Shown: positions 24,604-32,889, numbered from the stretch's first letter. The stretch: DNA of 64,000 nucleotides from Pseudomonadales bacterium (GCA_024234735.1 JACKNV010000009.1:99161-163160), one strand, 5' to 3'. Notes: generated by a model not told the origin, from the sequence alone. A program made the numbers and translations.

Positions 24604-25026
24604 TGCAACTGTCTGCTCAACAATAGGTAGTAACCTAGAATCAATTACTGCAGCAGCTCGATGACCAATGCCAGCCATACATTCTGGGTCACTAGCAAAA
24701 TCAAAGAAAGTTTGAATAGAGTTTTGTTTCACCAACATGACAAAATCCCATTGTTCATCACTAGGGCCTATAAAGTAATCGCCACCCTCTCCAATAAAAA
24801 GCAAGCTACCACCAGATTGCTCTAGAAACGGCAGCGTATGATCTATATATTTTTGAAATGCTTCTTTTCCTGATATAGGTGATTCAGGCGACAATTCTGG
24901 ATTTTTGGAGTAGTCCGCTATTGCTCGAAAACGTAGTAAATTAAGCATAACGACCTCCCCAGAGATATTCCTCTGAAAAAGTTTTGTACCTGATTCTTGC
25001 GTAGGATCTAAATAATTCGATTTCAT
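24598..25026 (-). CDS. DUF1330 family protein, cassette gene
   Basis: About 142 residues with a DUF1330-like ferredoxin fold: SGEVVMLNLLRFRAIADYS, GKEAFQKYIDHTLPFLEQSG, LLFIGEGGDYFIGPSDEQWD and FDFASDPECMAGIGHRAAA. Function is unknown. The ATG at 25026 gives the best-fitting N-terminus; the upstream start at 25059 adds 11 residues that extend to the cassette edge. Confidence 0.78.
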   Translation of the reverse strand: MKSNYLDPTQESGTKLFQRNISGEVVMLNLLRFRAIADYSKNPELSPESPISGKEAFQKYIDHTLPFLEQSGGSLLFIGEGGDYFIGPSDEQWDFVMLVKQNSIQTFFDFASDPECMAGIGHRAAAVIDSRLLPIVEQTVAT

Positions 25027-25062
25027 ATTTTTAACTGCACTAATTTTTATAAGCAACATAAA

Positions 25063-25118
25063 GCCGCCAACAAGGGCGCGCTATAAGCGCGCCCTGCTGC
25101 TTGGCCTTGTTACGCGGC
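25063..25118 (-). other. attC site, 56 bp
   Basis: GCCGCCAACAAGG at one end pairs with CCTTGTTACGCGGC at the other (one bulge), around a perfect hairpin AGGGCGCGCT-ATA-AGCGCGCCCT. It overlaps the antitoxin stop codon and separates the TA cassette from the DUF1330 cassette. Confidence 0.8.
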
Positions 25119-25391
25119 TGATACATTGATTTTGACGCCAAGAGAATGAAGAACTTTTTGGACTGTTTCATATCTTGGCTTTGCCCCAGGAGCAAATGCC
25201 TTATATAGGCTCTCCCGTCCCAAGCCTGACTCTTGTGCTATCGCAGACATGCCTCGTGCCTTGGCGACATGCCCAATGGCGGCAAGAAATACACTGGGGT
25301 CATCATCCTCAAGCGCAGCGGAAAGATATTCTGCGATAGTTTCCTCACTATCGAGATATGCGCTTGGATCAAATTCTGTGACTTTAACCAT
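25110..25391 (-). CDS. Antitoxin of a RelE/HigB-type addiction module
   Basis: A 93-residue HigA-like 'addiction module antidote' protein. The N-terminal part (TEFDPSAYLDSEETIAEYLS) binds toxin in related systems, and a HTH follows (ARGMSAIAQESGLGRESLYK, then AFAPGAKPRYETVQKVLHSLG). It is the second gene of the pair, 5 bases after the toxin, and shares one cassette with it. Confidence 0.88.
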   Translation of the reverse strand: MVKVTEFDPSAYLDSEETIAEYLSAALEDDDPSVFLAAIGHVAKARGMSAIAQESGLGRESLYKAFAPGAKPRYETVQKVLHSLGVKINVSAA

Positions 25392-25396
25392 ATCAG

Positions 25397-25696
25397 TTAC
25401 TCCGCTCTTAATTCGGACAAAATCTGCCGAGCACGAGCTATATCCTTGCCTTGGCTCGATTTATCTCCTCCACATAGGAGAAGCACCACCAGACCAGCTT
25501 TACGGGTGAAATAAATCCGATAGCCTGGCCCAAAATGTATTCTGAGTTCATGCAGGCCGGAACCAAGAGACTTGGAATCACCAGTATTACCTTGGCGCAG
25601 TGATTCGATTCGAGCCAGTATTCTCGCGATGGCTTTTCGGTCCCTTAGCTTTGAGAGCCATTTCGAGAAGACATCAGTCTGCTGAACTTGATACAT
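25397..25696 (-). CDS. RelE/HigB-type toxin
   Basis: A 99-residue Gp49-like/HigB-type toxin: TDVFSKWLSKLRDRKAIARI, GDSKSLGSGLHELRIHFGPGYRIYFTRKAG and VVLLLCGGDKSSQGKDIARA. Such toxins are ribosome-dependent or free mRNA endonucleases. Toxin precedes antitoxin, the order typical of this subgroup. The palindrome at 25703 just upstream is a likely autoregulatory operator. Confidence 0.88.
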   Translation of the reverse strand: MYQVQQTDVFSKWLSKLRDRKAIARILARIESLRQGNTGDSKSLGSGLHELRIHFGPGYRIYFTRKAGLVVLLLCGGDKSSQGKDIARARQILSELRAE

Positions 25697-25702
25697 TTAG
25701 CA

Positions 25703-25724
25703 AGTGTATCCTATTAGATACACT
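25703..25724 (-). promoter_or_regulatory. Candidate operator of the toxin-antitoxin pair
   Basis: AGTGTATC-CTATTA-GATACACT is a perfect 8-base-arm palindrome 7 bases before the toxin ATG. HigA-like antitoxins bind such palindromes over their own promoter. It is within the cassette, so the TA pair carries its own control and does not need an integron promoter. Confidence 0.65.
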
Positions 25725-25754
25725 CATGCAATTGGTGTGATGCTTGCAGAGGCC

Positions 25755-25815
25755 GCCAAACGCTCACAGTTGGGGCGGCCGGCACGGCCGTCCCGACAAT
25801 CTGTGCTTGTTAAGT
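25755..25815 (-). other. attC site, 61 bp
   Basis: The plus strand runs from GCCAAAC to GTTAAGT. The inside folds as CACAG...CTGTG with an inner GGGCGGCC-GGCA-CGGCCGTCCC stem. The next cassette upstream begins GTTAAGTGTCC, and R'' reads GTTAAGTGT, so the ends of that cassette match over 9 bases. Confidence 0.85.
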
Positions 25816-26157
25816 GTGTTTGGCACGAATCCACCGTATAGAGATGTAGAACACAGAAATTGATGCGGCTACCATGCTCACGTTACCCAATAAGACTATG
25901 AAGTTGTAATAATTTGATGGGTACTCTATTAGAACTTCCGTGTCGCCTTCACTATAGGACCACCTCAGACCAGGTAGAAACCATAAACCGATTTGACAAG
26001 CCACATATACGAAAGCGAAAAAACCCAGTGCCAGACCAGAGTTCTCTTTGCTTTTTGCATACAACCAGAATCCAGATAATGAAAGAACTATAAATGCGCT
26101 CACATAACCATAAAGATTTGAGTATACGGACAACGCAGACAGGTTCATAACGGACAC
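25810..26157 (-). CDS. Membrane protein, cassette gene
   Basis: A 115-residue protein with three or four hydrophobic segments (VYSNLYGYVSAFIVLSLSGF, ALGFFAFVYVACQIGLWFL and YNFIVLLGNVSMVAASISVF). I do not recognise the family. It has attC sites at both ends (25755-25815 and 26156-26254) and is a complete cassette. Confidence 0.68.
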   Translation of the reverse strand: MSVMNLSALSVYSNLYGYVSAFIVLSLSGFWLYAKSKENSGLALGFFAFVYVACQIGLWFLPGLRWSYSEGDTEVLIEYPSNYYNFIVLLGNVSMVAASISVFYISIRWIRAKHT

Positions 26158-26254
26158 TTAACGCCTGAGCTCAGGTGCGTTTGAGGCGACGCACGCTTTT
26201 GCGGTAGCAAAAGTGGGTGGCGGGTCAAACGTCACCTGCAGCGATTTGTTAGGC
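26156..26254 (-). other. attC site, 99 bp
   Basis: This is the clearest site: cores ACTTAAC and GTTAGGC, outer arms GAGGTG-type (AGGTGCGTTTGA with TCAAACGTCACCT) and an inner CTTTTGC-GGTA-GCAAAAG stem. The cassette it closes starts with GTTAGGCGCG beside attI; its R'' (minus strand CGCGCCTAAC) is the exact complement over 10 bases. Confidence 0.92.
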
Positions 26255-27028
26255 GCGTGTTTCACCTGAGCCGATGACCTGCTGGAGACTTCCCCACTGT
26301 TCAGCATCAATACCCTTTATAAGCATCCACAGCGCCAAAGATAGCTCAGCCACAAGAGCAGGGAGCAAAATGATCGACCCAAGGCCTGAGATTGAGTCAA
26401 TGGCGAGAATAGCGCCGAAACTGTTGGCCAGATAGCACGCACCAGCAAGGATCATTAATCGTCCAATCAGTTTAGGGAGAAAACCGCAGCGCACAATCAA
26501 TATGCCAAGCGTTACGCAGTAAATTCCGAAAAACACGAGCGCAACATGGTAGCCAAAAGCATGAGACCGCAACGAGTGATAGGCGATCTCTTGAACCTGG
26601 CTTGAACCCAGAGCCTCTGACGTGGAAGCACCATTAAGCCAAAGCAGCGCGTCCATATGATTGAGCAAATTCGTGCCTGAGATCGCGGCCATTACTAGCC
26701 GCAAACACGCCGCGAACAATGCCAGCAAAAATCCCACGGACCTCAAGACGACGAAGAATATGACCGCCAAGGCGACATCACACACGAGCATTAGCAGTTC
26801 AGCGGACAAGCCGGCCCTATACAAATGTTGTGAACCCAGTATGTTCGCTGCTGTAGCAGAAGCATCTCCCGCAACAATAAGTTGAGAGCGCACGAAAACT
26901 TCAGAAAATAGTCCGGCAGCAATGATGAAGAGGTAGAGAGCGCCTCCGGCACGTACGTATGATGGTACGAAGTGATCAAGCTTCGGGTCAGTCAACGATT
27001 CTTTCCCCTCTGTGTTGATTGGAGCCAT
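26249..27028 (-). CDS. DUF4386 membrane protein, first cassette gene
   Basis: A 259-residue protein with about seven hydrophobic helices and the DUF4386 pattern: YVRAGGALYLFIIAAGLFSE near the start, ANILGSQHLYRAGLSAELL, and FHLLFFGIYCVTLGILI-like LVFFGIYCVTLGILIVRCGF further on. Function is unknown. It is the cassette closest to the attI core, the position of the most recently captured cassette. Confidence 0.78.
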   Translation of the reverse strand: MAPINTEGKESLTDPKLDHFVPSYVRAGGALYLFIIAAGLFSEVFVRSQLIVAGDASATAANILGSQHLYRAGLSAELLMLVCDVALAVIFFVVLRSVGFLLALFAACLRLVMAAISGTNLLNHMDALLWLNGASTSEALGSSQVQEIAYHSLRSHAFGYHVALVFFGIYCVTLGILIVRCGFLPKLIGRLMILAGACYLANSFGAILAIDSISGLGSIILLPALVAELSLALWMLIKGIDAEQWGSLQQVIGSGETRA

Positions 27029-27379
27029 TGTACCGGCGCGCGCCTAACAGCTACTTCGTTGGACCAAAGCAGAAATACGAATTGTGTATTCCTGAAACAC
27101 TCCACACGCCCCCTATTCCAAAAAAGCTCAATAAATCAACGCGCTAGCCTTTCGACTACATTTCCCTCTCCCCGGCACAGTTCTTATGTCAGTGTGCGCC
27201 GCCGGGAGACGGGCCCCACTTTCCATGCCGGCCGCCAAAGCATATCCCATATTTTCAGACGCTTACATTTTTTCGTTTGGTGCACATTAGACTATTTCCC
27301 ATGAAAAACGGTCATCGAGTTGATAGCCTCGGGCCGGCCATGGTTTGCTTGTTGACAGCAACCCCAGAGACCGTCATTC
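27029..27379. other. Candidate attI region between first cassette and integrase remnant
   Basis: GCCTAAC at 27044-27050 (minus GTTAGGC) is the junction core where the first cassette begins. The remaining ~330 bases up to the integrase remnant hold no gene and should contain attI and the cassette promoter; I cannot define integrase-binding sites or a promoter with confidence. Confidence 0.6.
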
Positions 27380-27708
27380 ATGGACGATGTACGAGTCCCC
27401 ATTCCCGCCGGGTCTACCCGTTTCATGGATCACCTCGCCGTTCACGCCACTGTCGCCCCGTCGACACAACGGACGGCGCTGAACGCCCTGATGTACCTGT
27501 ACACAAATTACTTCGGGCGCGATCCACAAGCGCTGAATTTCAGCTACGCCAAAACCACGCGCAGGCTGCCGACAGTACCTACGCACAAGGTTCCGACATA
27601 CACGCCATTAAGAAACTGCTGGGGCACGACGACGTCACCACCACCGAGATTTACACCCACGTGCTCAACCGCGGGGCCATGGGTGTGATCAGCCCGGTAG
27701 ACGGTTAG
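27380..27708 (+). pseudogene. Integron integrase remnant (IntI)
   Basis: The N-terminal frame gives PIPAGSTRFMD joined to HLAVHATVAPSTQRTALNAL, YLYTNYFG and RRLPTVPTH, the SAM-like DNA-binding domain of IntI with an internal loss. A +/- frame change near 27590 then gives GSDIHAIKKLLGHDDVTTTE, IYTHVLNRGAMGVISPVDG, the IntI C-terminus with the nucleophilic Tyr. The whole core with the Arg, Lys and His-x-x-Arg residues (roughly 170-190 residues) is missing. The gene points away from the cassettes, as intI does. Confidence 0.88.
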
Positions 27709-27728
27709 CGCGAAAATTGCGCCGCTAT

Positions 27729-27767
27729 TTGACAGCCTCCAATATACTGTATATTCATACAGTATAT
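27729..27767 (+). promoter_or_regulatory. dnaE2 promoter with LexA box overlapping the start codon
   Basis: The LexA core CTGTATATTCATACAG (27747-27762) lies in a palindrome with 9-base arms (ATATACTGT and ACAGTATAT, 27742-27767) that reaches into the ATG at 27766. A -35 TTGACA (27729-27734) and TATTCA 17 bases later would start transcription at about the ATG itself, predicting a leaderless mRNA. Confidence 0.82.
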
Positions 27768-30700
27768 GTCAAGCTACGCCGAACTCCACTGCCTCAGCTG
27801 CTACAGCTTCCTGCGCGGCGCCTCCCACCCCCACGAGCTGGTGGAGCGGGCGGCGCAGTTGGGCTACGCCGCCCTGGCCATCACCGACGAGTGCTCCCTG
27901 GCGGGCATCGTCAAGGCCCACGTGGCGGCCAAGGAGCACGGCCTCAAGCTGCTGGTGGGCAGCGAGTTCAACCTCGAAGAGGGTATCAGGCTGGTGGCGC
28001 TGGCGCCGTCGCGGGCGGCCTACAGCGAGCTGTCCGGGTTGATCAGCCTGGCCCGGCGGCGCAGCCCCAAGGGCGAGTACCGCGCCGCACTGCGGGACGT
28101 GATCTTTCATCTCAAGCGCTGCCTGCTGATCTGGCTGCCGCGGGATGACGACGAGGCCGGCCGCGCCTGGGGCCGGCAGCTCGCCCGCCTGTGCGCGGGC
28201 CGGGTGTGGCTGGGCATCACGCACCTGCTGGGCAACAACGAGGTGGTGCGCTACCTCACCCTGCACCGCATGGCCGGTGAGCTGGGCATACCCCTGGTGG
28301 CCTGCGGCAACGTGCAGATGCACGAGGCGCAGCGCAAGCCCCTGCACGACGTGTTCAGCGCCCTGCGCCACAACACCAGCATCGGCCAGCTGGGGCGGCG
28401 GCGGCTGGCCAACAGCCAGCAGCACCTGCGCGCCTGCGGCAGGCTGCGGCAGCTCTACCCGCCGGCCCTGCTGGCGCAGACGCTGCACATCGCCGCGCTG
28501 TGCGATTTCAGCCTGGACGAGCTGCGCTACGAGTACCCCGAGGAGGTGGTGCCCGCCGGGCACACGGCCAACAGCTACCTGCGCCGCCTGGTGGCCGCGG
28601 GCGGCGCCCTGCGCTGGCCGCAGGGCGTGCCGGTGGATATCCAGCAGCGCATCGACGGGGAGCTGGCGCTTATCGAAGAGCTGCACTACGAGTACTACTT
28701 CCTCACCGTGTACGACATCGTGCGCTTCGCGCGCTCCCGCGCCATCCTCTGCCAGGGGCGCGGCTCGGCGGCCAACTCGGTGGTGTGCTACTGCCTGTTC
28801 ATCACCGAGGTTTCCCCCGAGCAGATCTCCCTGCTCTTCGAGCGCTTCATCTCGAAGGAGCGCGACGAGCCGCCGGATATCGACGTGGATTTCGAACACG
28901 AGCGCCGCGAGGAGGTGATCCAGTACATCTACGCCAAATACACCCGCAAGCGCGCCGCCCTGGCGGCCACCGTCATCACCTACCGCTCCCGCAGCGCGGT
29001 GCGCGACGTGGGCCGGGCCCTGGGGCTGGACCCGGTGTTCGTCGACGACCTGGCCAAATCCCTGGCCTGGTGGGATCGCACCGCGGATCTCGCCAGGCGC
29101 TTTGCGGAGCAGGGTGTGGCCCAGCACAGCCGGCAGGCGGAGCTGTTTTACACCCTGGTGCAGCAGATCCTCGGCTTTCCCCGCCACCTGTCCCAGCACG
29201 TGGGCGGCTTCGTCATCACCCGCAGCCCCATCTCCGCCCTGGTGCCGGTGGAGAACGCCAGCATGGCCGAGCGCACCGTCATCCAGTGGGACAAGGAGGA
29301 CATCGAGGCCCTGGGCCTGCTCAAGGTGGACATCCTGGCGCTGGGCATGCTGTCGGCCATCCGCAAGAGCCTGCAGCTGGTGCAGCGCTACTGCCCCGCC
29401 ATCAAAACCGTGAGCGACGTGCCGAAGGAGGATGCGGCCACCTACCGCATGCTGCAGGCGGCCGACACCGTGGGGGTGTTCCAGATCGAGTCCCGCGCGC
29501 AGATGTCCATGCTGCCCCGCCTGAAACCCGAGAACTTCTACGACCTGGTGATCGAGATCGCCATCGTCCGCCCCGGCCCCATCCAGGGCGACATGGTGCA
29601 CCCCTACCTGCGGCGCAAGCAGGGGCTGGAGCCGGTCACCTATCCCAGCGAGGCCATCAGGTCGGTGCTGGAGCGCACCCTGGGGGTACCCATTTTCCAA
29701 GAGCAGGTGATCCGCCTGGCCATGGTGGCGGCGGGTTTTTCCGGCGGCGAGGCCGACCAGCTGCGCCGCGCCATCGCCAACTGGGGGCGCAACAGCAAGC
29801 TGCTCGGCTTCGAGCAGCAGCTCACCCGCGGCATGATGGCGCGCGGCTACGACGAGGCCTTCGCCCGCCGCCTGTTCGAGCAGATCAAGGGCTTTGCCGG
29901 CTACGGCTTCCCCGAGTCCCACTCCGCCAGTTTCGCCCTGCTGGCCTATATCTCCGCCTGGCTCAAGTGCCACCACCCGGCGGCCTTCTACACCGGCCTG
30001 CTCAACAGCCAGCCCATGGGGTTTTACAGCCCCTCGCAGCTCATCCAGGATGCTCGCCGCCACGGCGTCACCGTGCTGCCCATCGACGTCAACCACAGCG
30101 GCTGGGACCACCTGTTACTCGACGCCCGCGAGGCCGGGCTGCAACAGCCCCCCCTGCGCCTGGGCTTGCGTCTGGTAAAAGGCCTCGGCGAAGAGGCTGC
30201 GCAGCGCATCGCCCAGGCGCGCCAACGGGGGCCGTTCCGCCAGATCAGCAATCTGCGCCAGCGGGCGCAACTGGGCAAGCGCGACCTGGAGGCGCTGGCG
30301 GGCGCCGACGCCCTGGCCTCCCTGAGCGGCCACCGCCACCAGTCCCAGTGGCAGATCATGGCGCTGGAGCAGGCGCGCCCGCTGCTGCAGGATGAGCAGC
30401 GCGCCAGCGCCGGTTATTTCGACGACGGCATCCAGCTGCCCGCGCCCGCCGTGGCGGAAGAGGTACTGGCGGACTACCGCGCCACCGGCCTCACCCTGCG
30501 GGCCCACCCCATGAGCCTGCTGCGCGACCGGCCACCCTTCGACCGCTGCAAGCGCCACGCCGACCTGGCGGCGCTGGGCAACAACCGCTTCGTGCGCATC
30601 GCCGGGCTGGTTACCTGCCGCCAGCGCCCGGGCAGCGCATCGGGGGTGCTGTTTCTCACCCTGGAGGATGAAACCGGCAACAGCAATATCGTGGTGTGGC

Positions 30701-30867
30701 AGCGCACCCAGCAGCAGTTTCGCCAGGCCCTGATGAGCGGCCAGCTGTTGCTGGTCAACGGCACCGTGGAGAGCCGCGACAATGTCATCCACATCATCGC
30801 CGGGGGCCTGTACGACTACAGCCACGAGTTGCAGGCCCTGCAGATATCGTCGCGGGATTTCCGCTGA
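27766..30867 (+). CDS. dnaE2: Error-prone DNA polymerase DnaE2 (ImuC)
   Basis: A 1033-residue C-family polymerase. The PHP domain starts YAELHCLSCYSFLRGASHP. The palm has RGSAANSVVCYCL and PPDIDVDFEHERREEVIQYI with the catalytic Asp residues. FAGYGFPESHSASFALLAYISAW and a C-terminal OB domain (RIAGLVTCRQRPGSASGVLF) follow. The length and lack of the replicative C-terminal region separate it from DnaE1. It does the error-prone extension in the ImuA-ImuB-DnaE2 mutasome. The ATG lies 3 bases after a LexA core, with no Shine-Dalgarno possible. Confidence 0.96.
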   Translation: MSSYAELHCLSCYSFLRGASHPHELVERAAQLGYAALAITDECSLAGIVKAHVAAKEHGLKLLVGSEFNLEEGIRLVALAPSRAAYSELSGLISLARRRSPKGEYRAALRDVIFHLKRCLLIWLPRDDDEAGRAWGRQLARLCAGRVWLGITHLLGNNEVVRYLTLHRMAGELGIPLVACGNVQMHEAQRKPLHDVFSALRHNTSIGQLGRRRLANSQQHLRACGRLRQLYPPALLAQTLHIAALCDFSLDELRYEYPEEVVPAGHTANSYLRRLVAAGGALRWPQGVPVDIQQRIDGELALIEELHYEYYFLTVYDIVRFARSRAILCQGRGSAANSVVCYCLFITEVSPEQISLLFERFISKERDEPPDIDVDFEHERREEVIQYIYAKYTRKRAALAATVITYRSRSAVRDVGRALGLDPVFVDDLAKSLAWWDRTADLARRFAEQGVAQHSRQAELFYTLVQQILGFPRHLSQHVGGFVITRSPISALVPVENASMAERTVIQWDKEDIEALGLLKVDILALGMLSAIRKSLQLVQRYCPAIKTVSDVPKEDAATYRMLQAADTVGVFQIESRAQMSMLPRLKPENFYDLVIEIAIVRPGPIQGDMVHPYLRRKQGLEPVTYPSEAIRSVLERTLGVPIFQEQVIRLAMVAAGFSGGEADQLRRAIANWGRNSKLLGFEQQLTRGMMARGYDEAFARRLFEQIKGFAGYGFPESHSASFALLAYISAWLKCHHPAAFYTGLLNSQPMGFYSPSQLIQDARRHGVTVLPIDVNHSGWDHLLLDAREAGLQQPPLRLGLRLVKGLGEEAAQRIAQARQRGPFRQISNLRQRAQLGKRDLEALAGADALASLSGHRHQSQWQIMALEQARPLLQDEQRASAGYFDDGIQLPAPAVAEEVLADYRATGLTLRAHPMSLLRDRPPFDRCKRHADLAALGNNRFVRIAGLVTCRQRPGSASGVLFLTLEDETGNSNIVVWQRTQQQFRQALMSGQLLLVNGTVESRDNVIHIIAGGLYDYSHELQALQISSRDFR

Positions 30868-30960
30868 GCCGGCCGCGGGGCGGCCGGGCGCCTGTAAGAA
30901 TCGCGGAATATGGTCTAAACTGGCCGCCACAATAATCTGCACCACACGGAGTCGTGCCCC

Positions 30961-32880
30961 ATGAAAAACATCGCCGCCGCCTCGCTGCTGGCCGCCCTGG
31001 CAACCGCCGCCGGCCCGGGCGTGTACGCCCAGGTCAACCCCACCGAACAGGATCGCGACCTGCTGTCCCGGGAGTACACCGGCAAGGTTTACTCGCCCTA
31101 CGCCGAGCGCGATTTCGCCACCAACGTCTATTTCGGCGACACCCACCTGCACACCGACATGTCCATGGACGCCGGCGCCTTCGGCAACCGCCTGGGCATG
31201 GACGAGGCCTACAAATTCGCCCGCGGCGAGCAGGTGAACTCCTCCAACGGCGGCCCGGTGCGCCTGTCCCGGCCGCTGGATTTCCTGGTGGTGGCGGACC
31301 ACTCGGACAACATGGGTTTCTTCCCCGACATGTTCGCCGGCAAGCCCTTCATCCTCGCGGACCCCACCGGCAAGAAATGGTACGACATGATCAAGCAGGG
31401 CAAGGGGGTGGACGTGGCGATCGAGCTGATCAGCCTGTTCTCCCAGGGCCAGTTTCCCAAGGCGCTGATCTATACCCCCGACTCGGCGCCCTACAAGGCG
31501 GCCTGGGCAGATACCGTCGCCGCGGCCGAACGCTATAACGACCCCGGGAAGTTCACCGCCTTTATCGGCTACGAGTGGACCTCACTGATCATGGGCAACA
31601 ATATGCACCGGGTGGTGGTCTACCGCGACGGCGGTGACAAGGGCGGGCAGATGGTGCCCTACACCACGGTGCCGCCCCTGGGCAGCCCCAACCCCCGCGA
31701 CCTGTGGAAGTGGCTGGCCGAGTATGAACAGAAAACCGGCGGCAACGTGCTGGCCATCGCCCACAACGGCAACCTGTCGAACGGCATCATGTTTCCCATC
31801 AGTGAGCAGTATGACGGCAAAAAGCTGGACGTGGACTACGTGACCCAGCGCGCCAACTGGGAGCCCCTGTACGAGGCCACCCAGATCAAGGGCGATGGCG
31901 AGGCCCACCCGCTGCTCTCGCCCAATGACGAGTTCGCCAATTACGAGACCTGGGATTTCGGCAACCTCGACCTGTCGGCCAAGAAGACCGACGCCATGCT
32001 CTCCGGGGAATACGCCCGCGAGGCGCTCAAGCGCGGCCTGCAACTGGAGGCCGAGCTGGGTACCAACCCCTACAAGTTCGGCATGATCGGCTCCACCGAC
32101 AGCCACACCTCGCTGGCGGCGGTGCAGGAGGACAACTTCTTCGGCAAGCACTCCGGCGCGGAGCCTGCGCCGGAGCGCCTGACCCACGCCTTCATGAGCA
32201 ACGTCAACGGCACCATCATGGGCTGGCAGCAGGTGGCCTCCGGCCTGGCCGCGGTGTGGGCCAAGGAGAATACCCGCGAGGCCCTGTTCGACGCCATGGA
32301 ACGCAAGGAGGTCTACGCCACCACCGGGCCGCGCATGATGGTGCGCTTTTTCGGCGGCTGGGATTTCACCGACAAGGATCTGAACAACCGCGAGCCCGCC
32401 TTTGCCGGCTACGAAAGGGGCGTGCCCATGGGCGGCGACCTGCCGGCGGCGCAAGCCGGCAAGGCACCCAGCTTCCTGGTCTTCGCCCTGCGCGACCCCA
32501 TCGGCGGCAACCTCGACCGCATCCAGATCATCAAGGGCTGGTACGACGGCAAGAAGCAGCATGAGAAGGTGTACGACGTGGCCTGGTCGGGCGATCGCAA
32601 GCCGGGCAAGGATGGCAAGGTGCCCCCGGTGGGCAATACCGTGGATGCCAAGACCGCCTCCTGGACCAACACCATCGGCGCCTCCGAGCTGGGCGCGGTG
32701 TGGACCGACCCGGATTTCGATCCCGATCAGCGGGCCTTCTACTACGCCCGGGTGATCCAGATCCCCACCCCGCGCTGGTCCACCTATGACGCCTTCCGCT
32801 TCGGCGTGCCGCTTCCCGACGGCGCCCCCGTCGCCACCCAGGACCGGGCCTATACCTCACCCATCTGGTTCAACCCCTGA
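30961..32880 (+). CDS. DUF3604 domain-containing exported protein
   Basis: A 639-residue protein with a Sec signal peptide (MKNIAAASLLAALATAAGPG, then VYAQ) and the DUF3604 fold: NVYFGDTHLHTDMSMDAGAF, a PHP-like metal motif, LDFLVVADHSDNMGFF, and later IGSTDSHTSLAAVQEDNFFG. A Gly-rich ATTGPRMMVRFFGGWDF segment follows. Homologues are periplasmic and presumed metal-dependent phosphoesterases, but no reaction is established. GGAG precedes the ATG. It stands alone. Confidence 0.88.
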   Translation: MKNIAAASLLAALATAAGPGVYAQVNPTEQDRDLLSREYTGKVYSPYAERDFATNVYFGDTHLHTDMSMDAGAFGNRLGMDEAYKFARGEQVNSSNGGPVRLSRPLDFLVVADHSDNMGFFPDMFAGKPFILADPTGKKWYDMIKQGKGVDVAIELISLFSQGQFPKALIYTPDSAPYKAAWADTVAAAERYNDPGKFTAFIGYEWTSLIMGNNMHRVVVYRDGGDKGGQMVPYTTVPPLGSPNPRDLWKWLAEYEQKTGGNVLAIAHNGNLSNGIMFPISEQYDGKKLDVDYVTQRANWEPLYEATQIKGDGEAHPLLSPNDEFANYETWDFGNLDLSAKKTDAMLSGEYAREALKRGLQLEAELGTNPYKFGMIGSTDSHTSLAAVQEDNFFGKHSGAEPAPERLTHAFMSNVNGTIMGWQQVASGLAAVWAKENTREALFDAMERKEVYATTGPRMMVRFFGGWDFTDKDLNNREPAFAGYERGVPMGGDLPAAQAGKAPSFLVFALRDPIGGNLDRIQIIKGWYDGKKQHEKVYDVAWSGDRKPGKDGKVPPVGNTVDAKTASWTNTIGASELGAVWTDPDFDPDQRAFYYARVIQIPTPRWSTYDAFRFGVPLPDGAPVATQDRAYTSPIWFNP

Positions 32881-32889
32881 GGGGGTTGG

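Larger units (their letters stand above)
17758..27708 (-). mobile_element. Sedentary chromosomal integron with decayed integrase
   Basis: The element comprises the integrase remnant on the plus strand, an attI-like junction at 27044-27050, and a leftward array of minus-strand cassettes separated by at least eight attC-like sites, one of them halved by an IS. The best-defined cassettes are DUF4386, a membrane protein, the TA pair and DUF2798; their ends are complementary as expected from circular intermediates. The left limit is uncertain: genes back to about 15.7 kb have similar composition but lack clear attC sites. Without IntI the array is probably frozen. Confidence 0.82.

Noticed and set aside
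27277..27708. A novel 143-residue gene upstream of dnaE2
   Set aside because: Its only recognisable part is the IntI C-terminus; the N-terminal half is out of frame with the integrase N-terminal block, so this is a pseudogene.
27769..30111. Long 780-codon frame antisense to dnaE2
   Set aside because: It mirrors the codon pattern of the GC-rich dnaE2 coding strand, is rich in His, Gln, Ala and Gly without any domain, and dnaE2 explains the region fully.
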